Counted from the first letter of the stretch, positions 23,105-32,416 are shown. The stretch: 36,674 bases of DNA from Bacillus norwichensis (GCF_014836955.1 NZ_JACSPV010000042.1:1-36674), one strand, 5' to 3'. The notes: generated by a model from the sequence alone, not told the origin. Numbers and translations are program-made.

Positions 23105-24277
23105 TTGAAGAAAAACATCGGAAACAAAACAGTAAGCTTATTATTACTAATTGTATTAGTAGGATTTCCACAAATTAGCGAAACTATTTTCAGCCCATCC
23201 TTACCTTCCATTGCGGAAGCCTTTGAAACATCGATGAGTGATGTACAGCTTACAATGAGTGTTTACTTTATCGCTTTTGCATTCGGGGTATTTTTCTTTG
23301 GGCGTCTATCCGATAAAATCGGTCGTCGCAAGGCTATGCTTTATGGCGTATTGTTATATTTTATTGGCAACGTGCTTTGTTTAGCAGCAAATGAATTGGT
23401 GGTTTTATTAGTCGCTCGCTTTATTCAAGCATTTGGTGCAAGTGTTGGTTCTGTCATAACACAAACCATTTTACGTGAAAGTTTTTCTGGCATTGAGCGC
23501 CATAAATTGTTCGCTCAAATTTCGGCAGCCCTTGCTTTCACGCCTGCTATTGGTCCATTAATCGGCGGATTTACTGATTATTATTTTGGCTTTCGGATTG
23601 TGTTTTGGGTGTTGGTCCTTATGAGCGTTATTGTATTTTGCTATGCTTTTTTACGCTTACCAGAAACGGCACCCTCTTCAATTGAATTGAAGCCGCTGCT
23701 GCCGATCATAAAGCGCATGATTACAAATGCTCGTCTATGGCGCTATGGCGTATTAATTGGAGGTATTAACGGTGTATTATTCAGCTATTATGCCGAGGCA
23801 CCGTTTATTTTTACACAATACTTTCCACTAACAAGTGCAGTGTATGGTTTTCTGGGCATTATCGTTGCACTAGCTTCTATCACAGGTGCGATGCTGTCTA
23901 AGCGTCTCGTTATCCACATAGCTCCTGAGAAGATTATCATACGAGGATTAAATATTATGCTCAGCGGTACATTGCTCTCCGCATCGGTACATTTTTTACC
24001 GATACCATTACAATTGCCAACCATGATAGTCAGTGTGTTTATTATCTTATTTGGTACGGGTACTGCTTTACCAAACTGTCTAAGCTTGGCACTCATTGAC
24101 TTTCAAGATGTCATTGGTTCAGCGGGTGCGGTATTCAGCCTAATTTATTATTTACTCGTGAGCATTATCACCTATGGTATGAGCATTTTTCATAATGGCA
24201 CAGTCCTTGCGATGCCGATATATTTTTTAATGCTAGGGCTTATTATGCTGTTAATAAGCTCACGATTACAAGAATGA
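23105..24277 (+). CDS. Bcr/CflA-family MFS drug efflux transporter
   Basis: 390 aa, 12 membrane helices. TTG start 6 nt after GGAGG. DHA1-type features: the N-terminal SETIFSPSLPSIAEAF block (TM1 region of Bcr/CflA), MFS motif A as GRLSDKIGRRKAMLYG (residues 66-81), and the TM5 motif C region FTPAIGPLIGG near 150-160. Bcr/CflA pumps export bicyclomycin, chloramphenicol, florfenicol and similar drugs; the substrate here is not known. Flanked by the leader-peptide attenuator and a strong terminator. It lies at the left edge of the accessory half of the window. Confidence 0.9.
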   Translation: MKKNIGNKTVSLLLLIVLVGFPQISETIFSPSLPSIAEAFETSMSDVQLTMSVYFIAFAFGVFFFGRLSDKIGRRKAMLYGVLLYFIGNVLCLAANELVVLLVARFIQAFGASVGSVITQTILRESFSGIERHKLFAQISAALAFTPAIGPLIGGFTDYYFGFRIVFWVLVLMSVIVFCYAFLRLPETAPSSIELKPLLPIIKRMITNARLWRYGVLIGGINGVLFSYYAEAPFIFTQYFPLTSAVYGFLGIIVALASITGAMLSKRLVIHIAPEKIIIRGLNIMLSGTLLSASVHFLPIPLQLPTMIVSVFIILFGTGTALPNCLSLALIDFQDVIGSAGAVFSLIYYLLVSIITYGMSIFHNGTVLAMPIYFLMLGLIMLLISSRLQE

Positions 24278-24278
24278 A

Positions 24279-24315
24279 AAAAAATGGGTCCCGAATGGGA
24301 TCCATTTTTTTTCAT
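24279..24315 (+). terminator. MFS pump terminator
   Basis: ATGGGTCCC, loop GAAT, GGGATCCAT with flanking A and T runs (TTTTTTT). Confidence 0.9.
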
Positions 24316-24398
24316 CGTTATATCCTTTTAATTTACGCTAGTCCTCTTCTAAAATCGATTGCTCATTCGCCAGTTGTTTAAAAGAAATGAACCAACAA

Positions 24399-24450
24399 AA
24401 ACAAAAATCAGGCGGAAACATATCAATTTCAATATGCCTCGCCTGACTTA
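24399..24450 (-). terminator. bdhA terminator
   Basis: The minus strand reads TCAGGCGaGGCATAT...ATATGtttCCGCCTGA, a long interrupted stem, followed by TTTTTGTTTTTG. Confidence 0.8.
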
Positions 24451-24501
24451 TTTTAAAGTTTTTTAAAAAGCCTTATCTTAGTAAAGAAAGCATAAAATGT
24501 T

Positions 24502-25551
24502 TTACATTTCTCCGCTTAATTCAACTAGAATTTTTGCTTGAGATTTATCGTTTGTTAATGCCTCGAATCCTTCCTCGACAATATTATCTAACTCTATTTT
24601 AGAAGTAATAATACCTTGTGGTTTTAATTGGCCTGTACCCATTAAGTCGATTGTTTGTTGGAATGTTGATGGTGTATAAGCAATTGTAGACGTCACTTTA
24701 ACACCAGTATTTGTTAATTGCATAGGATTCCATTCGATTGGGCGTGCAAAAATAGAGACTATGACCATTGTACCACGAGCACGCGTTACATCAATCGCTT
24801 GTTTGAAGGTTGGAGCTACACCAGCAACTTCAAATGCAACATCTACACCATCAGGCACAATTGCTTTTACCGCTTCAACAGGGTTTACTTCTCCTGAATT
24901 GTAAACATGTGTTGCACCAAGCTCTTTTGCTTTCGCCAAACGCTGCTCAGATAAGTCGAATACAAAGATTTTACTTGCACCGGCTGCTTTTGCAGCAATA
25001 GTAGTTAAAAGACCAATAGGACCAGCACCAAATACTGCTACTGTATCACCAAACTGCATGTTAGCTTCTTTAACTGCTTGTACAGCAACTGCTGTAGGCT
25101 CTACTAATGCACCATCTTGTAACGTCATACTGTCAGGCAATTTATAAATGTGTTTTTCACCTAAATTAACATGAGAAGCAAATCCGCCATCTGAACCTAG
25201 TCCGACAAATTGGAAACCATCATAAGCATCGACATCTTCTGGTTTGTTACCATAAGTGTACATTGGATTAATTGCAACGCGATCACCAACTTTTACAGAT
25301 GTTACATCTTGACCTACTTTTTCTACTATACCCGCAAATTCATGCCCCATTGTTAGCGGCGCTTGCTGCCCTGTTAGTGGGTGCTCTTCTCCAACAGGAA
25401 TAAATACTGGACCTTCTTGATATTCATGTAAATCTGATCCACAAATTCCTGTCCAAGCGACACGTACAGTTACCTCGTTATCTTTCATTTGTTTAAGCTC
25501 GCGTTCCTCCACACGAATATCTTTTTCACCATACCATACTGCTGCTTTCAT
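24502..25551 (-). CDS. bdhA: 2,3-butanediol/acetoin dehydrogenase, zinc MDR family (BdhA-like)
   Basis: 349 aa from the ATG at 25551 (GGAGGT 7-8 nt upstream; an ATG one codon earlier is equally possible). Catalytic zinc ligands C37 in GICGSDLHEY and H70-E71 in MGHEFAG; cofactor loop GAGPIGLL near 177-184 followed by an Asp in FVFDLSEQR, so NAD-preferring. The structural-zinc Cys cluster of typical alcohol dehydrogenases is missing, as in B. subtilis BdhA. It reduces acetoin to 2,3-butanediol in fermentative growth, or related diols/polyols. A promoter with a MarR/MhqR-like operator lies about 300 nt upstream. Confidence 0.88.
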   Translation of the reverse strand: MKAAVWYGEKDIRVEERELKQMKDNEVTVRVAWTGICGSDLHEYQEGPVFIPVGEEHPLTGQQAPLTMGHEFAGIVEKVGQDVTSVKVGDRVAINPMYTYGNKPEDVDAYDGFQFVGLGSDGGFASHVNLGEKHIYKLPDSMTLQDGALVEPTAVAVQAVKEANMQFGDTVAVFGAGPIGLLTTIAAKAAGASKIFVFDLSEQRLAKAKELGATHVYNSGEVNPVEAVKAIVPDGVDVAFEVAGVAPTFKQAIDVTRARGTMVIVSIFARPIEWNPMQLTNTGVKVTSTIAYTPSTFQQTIDLMGTGQLKPQGIITSKIELDNIVEEGFEALTNDKSQAKILVELSGEM

Positions 25552-25852
25552 CATTAGTACCTCCAATATTAGTTTTATTTAACTCTTACAAAGTAATAAA
25601 CTACCTATCTTGTTTAGACATCATTTATCGTTTTTAAACATCCTTCTACTTGCTATTGAACTAACATCTCCTTTTTCCACACCATTTGAGCTAGCTGGTC
25701 TACTAACTAAAAAAACTAGACAGTGTTTCTTCCATACATGTTACACAGTAACTTGGTTTTCAGCAGGACCTCCTTGATAAGCACTATCTGGTGCAAAAAA
25801 TTACCCTTTGCGCGAATTAAAGCACTTGAATCGCAAATACATATAATTCATT
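25552..25852 (-). other. bdhA 5' leader with remnant coding stretch
   Basis: About 300 nt between the promoter and bdhA. Near 25740-25795 the minus strand reads A-P-D-S-A-Y-Q-G-G-P-A-E-N-Q-V-T-V and stops, which looks like the tail of a decayed gene. An AAGGAGGT within it has no good start codon at usual spacing. No recognised riboswitch. Confidence 0.3.
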
Positions 25853-25870
25853 TATCTTTAATTCGAGATA
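25853..25870. promoter_or_regulatory. MarR/MhqR-like operator
   Basis: TATCTTTAATTCGAGATA matches the MhqR palindrome as I recall it (TATCTCGAATTCGAGATA) at 16 of 18 positions. It directly follows the bdhA -10 box and would cover the transcription start, the place for a repressor. Confidence 0.5.
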
Positions 25871-25899
25871 ATTATAACACATAAATTTTCCTTCTTCAA
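25871..25899 (-). promoter_or_regulatory. bdhA sigma-A promoter
   Basis: Minus strand TTGAAG (25899-25894), 17-nt spacer, TATAAT (25876-25871). Confidence 0.65.
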
Positions 25900-26300
25900 C
25901 AAATTAAGACTCACGTCCAACATGGTTCATTTCGAATCTTTTTTTAAATATCGTATGTTAATTTCTTATTAAGTGAAAGTACTTACAGAACACACAACTC
26001 AACAAAAGCAACCAATATACTTCTAACAAGATCTCTCCTTTCTTTGAACAAAATTCCACGTTGGGCTTGTTAAAAGGACAATCCAAAATTCCCCAATACT
26101 TCCATCATTTATTCATGTCGAATACACAACAATTAAGTCTATATTCTTAAAGACTGTCATTATCTAAATTAGTTATCGCGTAATCTACTCTCCTAGCCTC
26201 TACACGATTTCTTTCATCACATTTCAATTTTCACTTATTAAGTAACGCTTGTGACTTTTAAATCTTTACATCATTTTCAATTTGATACAATATAAAGAAG
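25900..26300. other. AT-rich intergenic region without recognised gene
   Basis: 400 bp with stops in all frames and no ribosome-binding site with start codon. It may be decayed DNA left of the sigma-ABC cluster. I see nothing specific in it. Confidence 0.5.
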
Positions 26301-26356
26301 TCCCTTGCCACTGATGGGACAAGGGACAAAGTTGTTTACAAACAACCTTTCAGTTC
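26301..26356 (-). terminator. double hairpin after the PepSY-like gene
   Basis: GTCCCTTG/CAAGGGAC (12-nt loop), then GTTGTTT/AAACAAC. The T tract is weak on the minus strand. Confidence 0.6.
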
Positions 26357-26364
26357 TTTTCGCA

Positions 26365-27624
26365 TTATAATTCGTTTAAAGCAATAACCTCTCCAGTTAA
26401 TGCATTCACTCCATATACACAGTCTAATTTTCCGCATAAGATATATTGTTCTTGTGAAGTATCATAAACATAATAAGGCTTCAACTCAAACCTGTCCTTT
26501 AATTTATCGTATGCCACATCTTTCTCAATTGTGGCAGTTTCCGCTTTCTGAAATTGATTAAACATTTCTAACATCGGCAGATTATCAATATAATTTACTG
26601 CGTAAAAATGTTTTGAATCAATTATCACTGTCATTTTCCTTTGAAATATACGATTATCCTGTTTCTCCATCTTTAAGGTTGCGTAGACATATTGTTTATG
26701 ACGATGTAAGGTTTTGAGAATCCACTTATCTGCATCTTGAGGATATTCTTGTCTTAAAAAATTGTCGACTGCCGTGATACATTTTTCTTGTTCTTCTTTT
26801 GTAATTGGAAATGCTTCAGGGCTTGGCTCTCTAGAAGATGCTTCCTCTATCGTTATCTCCTCCAAGAGCTGAATTTCTTTTCTTACAAATGGCTCATCGA
26901 GAGAGGTATCCCAAGACATTATTTTATCGACTGTAGCATAAGAGTTTACAATAAATTCAAATGGGATGATCTTGGTTTGATCATTCGTAATATATGCTTC
27001 CTCTAAACCATATATCGGAACAAGCTGTTTCTTTGCGTCAACTGGAAATTCAATCAATTGTAATTGCGCCTTTATCACATCATCAATCTTTTCAAGCGAA
27101 AGATTGTAAATTTCTTTTCTTATTTGTTGTTGTGCTGGAAATTGACCATGTACAGTAAACATAGTAAGTTTCCCCTCAGCATCAAAGCTAACCTCAATCA
27201 TTCCCGAAGGTGAAACATCAACACCATCTATGCACTCTCGAAACAAGAATTCCCTATCCCCTTCCTTCTGCAATTGGAAATGCTGTTGATATGTAAGACC
27301 TGTCTCCTTCTCAATCCATTGGACAATAGTCTTTGTATCAAGATGATCAAACAAAACACTTTTTGCGAAAGACTTCCCTCCAACGAAAATCACACTTTTC
27401 ACTTTCCCATTATTTAAATCCAGCTCAATCACTGCTGTCCCATCTGGATTTAAATCATCCTCCGGAATAGGAATATGCTGCGGAACCCATTCTGTACTCA
27501 ATGTATAAAGAGTTTCATTAAAAATATTTACAGTCCGCCCAAGATTATACCTCACCAAATCATATGAATCCAATCCGAATTTTTCTCTCAGTCCACGGAT
27601 AAATTCCTTTATTCTGTCGTCCAT
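26365..27624 (-). CDS. YcdB/YcdC-like (DUF4901, PepSY-type repeat) protein
   Basis: 419 aa, ATG with CGGAGG 9 nt upstream. No signal peptide or membrane segment, so probably cytoplasmic. Two similar halves can be seen: each has a strand-rich stretch ending in a statement such as GKVKSVIFVGG or GKLTMFTVHGQ, and a C-terminal YILCGKLDCVYGVNALTGEVIAL of PepSY flavour. This fits the YcdB/YcdC repeat family; I am moderately sure of the family and know no function. It lies downstream of the ABC permease, 220 bp apart, on the same strand and may belong to that system. Confidence 0.55.
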   Translation of the reverse strand: MDDRIKEFIRGLREKFGLDSYDLVRYNLGRTVNIFNETLYTLSTEWVPQHIPIPEDDLNPDGTAVIELDLNNGKVKSVIFVGGKSFAKSVLFDHLDTKTIVQWIEKETGLTYQQHFQLQKEGDREFLFRECIDGVDVSPSGMIEVSFDAEGKLTMFTVHGQFPAQQQIRKEIYNLSLEKIDDVIKAQLQLIEFPVDAKKQLVPIYGLEEAYITNDQTKIIPFEFIVNSYATVDKIMSWDTSLDEPFVRKEIQLLEEITIEEASSREPSPEAFPITKEEQEKCITAVDNFLRQEYPQDADKWILKTLHRHKQYVYATLKMEKQDNRIFQRKMTVIIDSKHFYAVNYIDNLPMLEMFNQFQKAETATIEKDVAYDKLKDRFELKPYYVYDTSQEQYILCGKLDCVYGVNALTGEVIALNEL

Positions 27625-27843
27625 TTTTGCTGCCTCCGTTTCTACTCTCCCTCAAAATAATGGAAAAGAACGCCTTCATAATAAATTAGCAATGAGAAAT
27701 GTAACTTTCTTCGACCTCAGAAATGCTAATAATGTATAAAATAACTTACCATTTTACTTGCATAAACTCGCTTGCCACTATCTTCACTCTATCTCCTCAT
27801 TAACGTTATTTTCGACCCACCTAAGAATAATAGATATCGTTAT

Positions 27844-30228
27844 TTAATCCTCGGTTAAAGGCAGTAAAGGCCGCCGACTCAGAATATAACCCTGTACTGC
27901 AAAAGAAATCAACGTCAGTAAAAGTATGATGGACGCTGCAAATAATATTGCCGTCGTATCAACTAATGTGTGAGTCGTTGGATCAAGAGATAACCAAAAT
28001 AATTTGGTAAAGAAAATACCAAAGGCCAGCCCAAAAATTACACCATATAAAGTAAAAGTAAGTGACTGTATCATAATAACAAACATCATTCCATTTTCTG
28101 TTAAACCTAATAAACGTTTAATTCGATAGTCACGTTTCCGTTGCAATATGTTATTGCCTAATGTTTGTAATACCCCAAATGTTGAAGCCAACAGTAAAAT
28201 CACCAGTGTACCTGTAATCAATGCAAAACGTTGTTGAAACATCTTTTCTTCTTCCTTGAGCGCAGCCGTTTTCGTTGTAAAATGCAATGCAGGCCTTTTC
28301 TTTATGATAGGTTGGAGAATATCGGTATCATCAGCATCGACAAATACTTCATCTAGAGCTAAAAACTCCGCCATTGGTGATGACCAATCAACTATTATAT
28401 CATTATAACGGAATAAGTTTTCATTATTAGAAATTGCATGAACAACTATAGGTTCAAGTCTTTTATTATGAATACTATCAATTAACGGTAGTTGATCACC
28501 TTTTTTGATTTGATGTTTTTTGGCAAAGCTTGCTTTCACAATCGCACCTGTAGTGCGAGTCGTTTCCTCTAGTTGCGAAAAGTTTGTTGCCCTGATATCC
28601 GCATAGGTGGTTTTATCAGATAAATCAATTTCTAAACTTAAAATCTCACTATTAGCATATACATTTCGCACTCCCTCTAACGACTTTATGTCAGCTAACA
28701 TTTCTAGTGTTTGTTCCCCAGTAATATCCGCTAAATCATATGTACCATACACTTCTGTTTGAAATTGCTCTTCAATAAAATTTTCACCTGAACTAGCTAT
28801 ACTTTTCATCGTTGCGGTACAAAATACTAGAATAACCATCACACTTATAATCGTTAAAATGGCTGACTTATTTTTTCGTATCTGAGGCATTAGCTGCTGT
28901 AACGCTAAATACATATTTTTACCACAAATTTTTCTTGAAAGTGATAACGAATGTTTTAACAGTAATTGGAATACACAGGGTAGTAGATAAATCGATAATG
29001 CAGTTAATACCGCTGTGCCAATTAAACTCTGAATTGGTCCATTCACTTGATATCCTATCAGTAATAGTAAAATAGCAACAATTGCTATTCCCCCGCTGAT
29101 TAAACTTTTTGTTTTCGTCCAAACCGTGCGCTTTTCTTGTTGTTTCATTTGCATTGGTAACATTTTTGAGCATTTCCATACTTGCCATCCTACGAATAAT
29201 TGTAATACTAAAAAACTTGAAAGTGCGATACCTCCCACGGTCGTTAGAGGGATCGTTGTCTCAATAGGAGGTAAGTCTAATAATTGGATAACTGCATTCA
29301 AGCCAAATTTCATCATAGTAACCCCAATGAATGTTCCCATTACTATACCTATTACTATAATTGCAGTTAATTGAGTGAATACGATTATTGCAATTTGCTT
29401 CATAGTGGCACCTATTGCACGAAGACGCATAAATTGTGTTTGAAGCTTAGTAAAAATAATTCGGAAATTTGATAGTAATAATGTCCCTGTAATCAATAAG
29501 ACAAACAGGGTTAAGACAATAATAAATACGATGAGACTTTCAATATTTTCCTGGACAAATTCCGATTCATTTAATAAATCAACACGTAAGCGCTCATCCA
29601 TTTTAGCAATAGTCGTCCCCACATTTTCTTCTATGTCTGGAATGGTTTGAACTAATGCAAACTTCCCTTCACCCATATGAGGATACATTGCTTTCATATC
29701 AGGATGAGAAATGTATGCTATATTGAACTCTTCAACCGGAAGTGTATCTATAATTGTAAATTTTCTATTCTCAATAGACAGCTTGTCACCAGTAGACTTT
29801 TCTAATGTTTGTAATAGACGATCACTCACAATGATCTCATTCTGGTGAATATCTCGTGAGAAATGAAAACGACTTTTAGTCAACTGATCATTCTTTACCC
29901 CTAATAAACGAACATCGACACCTTCCAAATAAACCTCAGGCTCCAATAGAACAGGTGCGACAGACTTTATTTCAGCAAGGCTTTCTACTTTGCCAAGTAA
30001 TTCCGTATCCAAATAGCTCTCTACATCCATATCAAAACCAAACTCAATATCACTATTACCATAGAGTTCATATATATCAGCATCTAACTTTGCTTTTGCG
30101 CTAAATCCATATGTACATATCATCACAACAAGGGCGATAGCAACTGCAACTGTAATGATGCTGGTGATTACCTGCATTTTTCCTGCCCGAAAAAGTTTTA
30201 AGGCGATGGTTCGTAGATTAAACATCAT
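27844..30228 (-). CDS. FtsX/MacB-type ABC transporter permease
   Basis: 794 aa with two FtsX-like halves. TM1 at about 17-37, extracellular MacB-like domain (about 45-225), three helices (about 230-350), two central helices (about 380-430), another helix (about 455-475), a second extracellular domain (about 480-670) and three C-terminal helices (about 673-785): ten helices in all. The start overlaps the ATPase stop as ATGA. Such permeases work by mechanotransmission (lipoproteins, peptides, antibiotics) rather than classical import. The substrate is unknown. Third gene of the sigma-ATPase-permease operon. Confidence 0.9.
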   Translation of the reverse strand: MMFNLRTIALKLFRAGKMQVITSIITVAVAIALVVMICTYGFSAKAKLDADIYELYGNSDIEFGFDMDVESYLDTELLGKVESLAEIKSVAPVLLEPEVYLEGVDVRLLGVKNDQLTKSRFHFSRDIHQNEIIVSDRLLQTLEKSTGDKLSIENRKFTIIDTLPVEEFNIAYISHPDMKAMYPHMGEGKFALVQTIPDIEENVGTTIAKMDERLRVDLLNESEFVQENIESLIVFIIVLTLFVLLITGTLLLSNFRIIFTKLQTQFMRLRAIGATMKQIAIIVFTQLTAIIVIGIVMGTFIGVTMMKFGLNAVIQLLDLPPIETTIPLTTVGGIALSSFLVLQLFVGWQVWKCSKMLPMQMKQQEKRTVWTKTKSLISGGIAIVAILLLLIGYQVNGPIQSLIGTAVLTALSIYLLPCVFQLLLKHSLSLSRKICGKNMYLALQQLMPQIRKNKSAILTIISVMVILVFCTATMKSIASSGENFIEEQFQTEVYGTYDLADITGEQTLEMLADIKSLEGVRNVYANSEILSLEIDLSDKTTYADIRATNFSQLEETTRTTGAIVKASFAKKHQIKKGDQLPLIDSIHNKRLEPIVVHAISNNENLFRYNDIIVDWSSPMAEFLALDEVFVDADDTDILQPIIKKRPALHFTTKTAALKEEEKMFQQRFALITGTLVILLLASTFGVLQTLGNNILQRKRDYRIKRLLGLTENGMMFVIMIQSLTFTLYGVIFGLAFGIFFTKLFWLSLDPTTHTLVDTTAILFAASIILLLTLISFAVQGYILSRRPLLPLTED

Positions 30229-31040
30229 TCATCACCTCGAGCTATGCTTTTAAATTTCTCTAGGATGTGTCCTAAATCATATTCATTTTTTTCGTTTATA
30301 TAGTGATCAACAATTTGTCCGTCATGAAAGAATAATACACGATCCGCATATGTTGCCACATTAGCATCATGCGTAACAATCACCATTGTTTGGCAAAGTT
30401 CTTCATTTAATTGTACTAGCAAATTTAAAATATCATTCGTGGTATTAAAATCAAGTGCACCAGTTGGTTCGTCTGCTAACAATATTGGCGGTTTAGCAAT
30501 AAGAGCTCGTGCGATAGCTACACGCTGCTTCTGTCCTCCGGATAATTCTGATGGTAAATGCGTACTCCACTTTGTCATATCAACTTGAGCTAACACTTCT
30601 TGGACTAATTCCTCAATTTCCTTACTTAGTACCCCTTTTAAAATAAGCGGCATAGCCACATTATCCATCACGTTCAAATCCTCTAGAAGTTCAAAAGATT
30701 GAAAAATAAATCCGATATGATTACGTCGATAAATCGTAGCTTCTGGCTCTTGATAAATATTTGCATCTTCACCAAACAATATCATTTTACCACTCGTCGG
30801 AGCATCAATCGCACTTAGCATGTTAAGTAATGTACTTTTTCCTGATCCACTTGTCCCCATTATTGCTACCCTTTCACCCTCATACAATGTGAAATTCACT
30901 TGATTTAATGCTCGTATTTGGTGTGATGAATTATTAAATATCTTTGTTAATCCTTCAACTCTCAGTACTTCCTCCAACTTGTCTTTTGGGACCGGAATAT
31001 CATTCAACATTCTCTTCAACGGATTTTGCCCACTCATCAT
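30225..31040 (-). CDS. ABC transporter ATP-binding protein (MacB/LolD-like)
   Basis: 271 aa, ATG with GGGGG 6 nt upstream. All nucleotide-binding motifs are present: Walker A GTSGSGKST (62-70), Q-loop Q114 in FIFQSFELLEDLNV, signature LSGGQKQRVAIARAL (166-180), Walker B ILLADEPTG (186-194), switch H224 in VTHDAN. The N-terminal 25 residues and the C-terminal 30 extend beyond the minimal LolD/MacB type. Its start lies 41 bp inside the sigma-factor gene and its stop overlaps the permease start by 4 bp, so all three are tightly coupled. Confidence 0.95.
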   Translation of the reverse strand: MMSGQNPLKRMLNDIPVPKDKLEEVLRVEGLTKIFNNSSHQIRALNQVNFTLYEGERVAIMGTSGSGKSTLLNMLSAIDAPTSGKMILFGEDANIYQEPEATIYRRNHIGFIFQSFELLEDLNVMDNVAMPLILKGVLSKEIEELVQEVLAQVDMTKWSTHLPSELSGGQKQRVAIARALIAKPPILLADEPTGALDFNTTNDILNLLVQLNEELCQTMVIVTHDANVATYADRVLFFHDGQIVDHYINEKNEYDLGHILEKFKSIARGDE

Positions 31041-31545
31041 TATAAGCCCCCTTCAACTGCTTTCGTAATGCTTGTAGTCCCCGACGAATATGCGTTTTAG
31101 TTGTACCAATGGGCAGTTCAACGATTTCTGCTATTTGAGGCACAGTATAGTCATGATAAAAGCGTAATAACAGCGCCGTTTTATAATGATTCGGCAATGT
31201 CTGTAATGCCTGCCATAAATCTATACGCTCATCCATTAATTTTTCATCGGTCCCTAATGAAGAAAAGACTTCTGGTTCAACTGCTTGCTCTCTATTTCTT
31301 TTTTTCATATATGTAATACTCAGATTAATAGCAATACGAATTATCCAAGTCGAATAATATGCCGGTTCTTTTAATTGATCAATCTTCTCAAAAGCCCGCA
31401 GTACTGCTTGTTGATATACTTCTATCGCATCACCTTCATTTTGTACATATGCAAAAATTATACGGTATAGCTTCTCCTGCTCTTTTCGGATTAAAGATTC
31501 AAATGCCAGACTATTACCCGGTTGTACTTCCTTCACCCGTTCCAT
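31000..31545 (-). CDS. ECF RNA polymerase sigma factor
   Basis: 181 aa from the ATG at 31545 (GAGGGTG 5 nt upstream), not the ten-codon longer frame. Region 2 covers about 15-85 (FESLIRKEQEKLYRIIFAYV then STWIIRIAINLSITYMKK) and region 4 about 115-170 (ALQTLPNHYKTALLLRFYH, the helix-turn-helix VPQIAEIVELPIGTTKTHI). No anti-sigma gene is adjacent; the following genes encode an ABC ATPase and permease. Possible self-regulation through an ECF-type promoter at 31567-31595. Confidence 0.92.
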   Translation of the reverse strand: MERVKEVQPGNSLAFESLIRKEQEKLYRIIFAYVQNEGDAIEVYQQAVLRAFEKIDQLKEPAYYSTWIIRIAINLSITYMKKRNREQAVEPEVFSSLGTDEKLMDERIDLWQALQTLPNHYKTALLLRFYHDYTVPQIAEIVELPIGTTKTHIRRGLQALRKQLKGAYNDEWAKSVEENVE

Positions 31546-31566
31546 TTCTTCACCCTCTCTACCTAT

Positions 31567-31595
31567 TAGACACATTACTTTGGCAAAACGATTCA
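31567..31595 (-). promoter_or_regulatory. candidate ECF-type autoregulatory promoter
   Basis: Minus strand TGAATC (31595-31590), 17-nt spacer, TGTCTA (31572-31567), close to the Bacillus ECF pattern TGAAAC-N16-CGTCTA. It would start transcription just before the sigma gene's ribosome-binding site. Confidence 0.45.
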
Positions 31596-31731
31596 GAAAT
31601 CGGCAATATTAATACATTTTGTTAGTTAGGGAAGGGAGCTGTCGGCCGCAAAATTATTAAAGAAAAATAGAAACACAACTTCTTCTAACTTCAAAAAACG
31701 TTATTCGGATTCCCTTTTGGAAATCCTCAAT

Positions 31732-32244
31732 TTACCTTAGGGTCCACTTTTCTGCAATTTTGTGACTTATCAACAATACTGGTATCAGTAATATCGTTAC
31801 GATTAAGGCATTTAAAAGAGTGCCTGCATTTAAGATTCCTTTAAGATGTAGCTGGTAAAAAAATAAAATATTATATGGAATAATAATTAACAAGGTTGTC
31901 CATACCCCTGGAACGTAACTTCTTAGAAATATAGATTGAACAGGATGAGTAAAAATATTTAAGGCAAAAAAAATATTTAAACCGATGAATAGGTAATACT
32001 GTTTTGTCATTATTGTTATTAAAATTAGAGCGGATGCTACGATAAAAATTACACATACAGCCGCAGAAAACTGAGCCGAGGTCATAGTTCCAAACTTATC
32101 CAATTCTTTTTTAGCAAACGAGGGTATTCGTTCACGAATACGGGGATACGATTCATTAAACCACCTTTCAATCATGATAATTTCTTCAAAATTGTGGAGC
32201 ATAAAAATAATTAAAAAAGACCAAACTACAAAATCTATATCCAT
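31732..32244 (-). CDS. HXXEE-domain membrane protein
   Basis: 170 aa from the ATG at 32244 (GAGGTG 7 nt upstream; the earlier GTG is part of that site). The family motif HNFEE is at residues 17-21 (H17, E20, E21) inside the first helix; a second conserved polar pair appears in FTHPVQSIFL. About five membrane helices. The arrangement of His and Glu in membrane suggests a metal-binding integral membrane enzyme, but no member is characterised to my knowledge. It stands alone between the sigma operon and ymcC. Confidence 0.85.
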   Translation of the reverse strand: MDIDFVVWSFLIIFMLHNFEEIIMIERWFNESYPRIRERIPSFAKKELDKFGTMTSAQFSAAVCVIFIVASALILITIMTKQYYLFIGLNIFFALNIFTHPVQSIFLRSYVPGVWTTLLIIIPYNILFFYQLHLKGILNAGTLLNALIVTILLIPVLLISHKIAEKWTLR

Positions 32245-32416
32245 TATTATCACCTCTAGTGTAATATTTCCTTGATATCATCTTTAAACAAATACCACAT
32301 ACTCTAACAGATTTACAAAAATGTTCTACTAATTTCTGGCTTGTTGTAGATTTTCCCTATATACTTCTTACTTATTTAGGTTCCCAATGTGGTTTAACAG
32401 CTAAGTCATTGATCTT

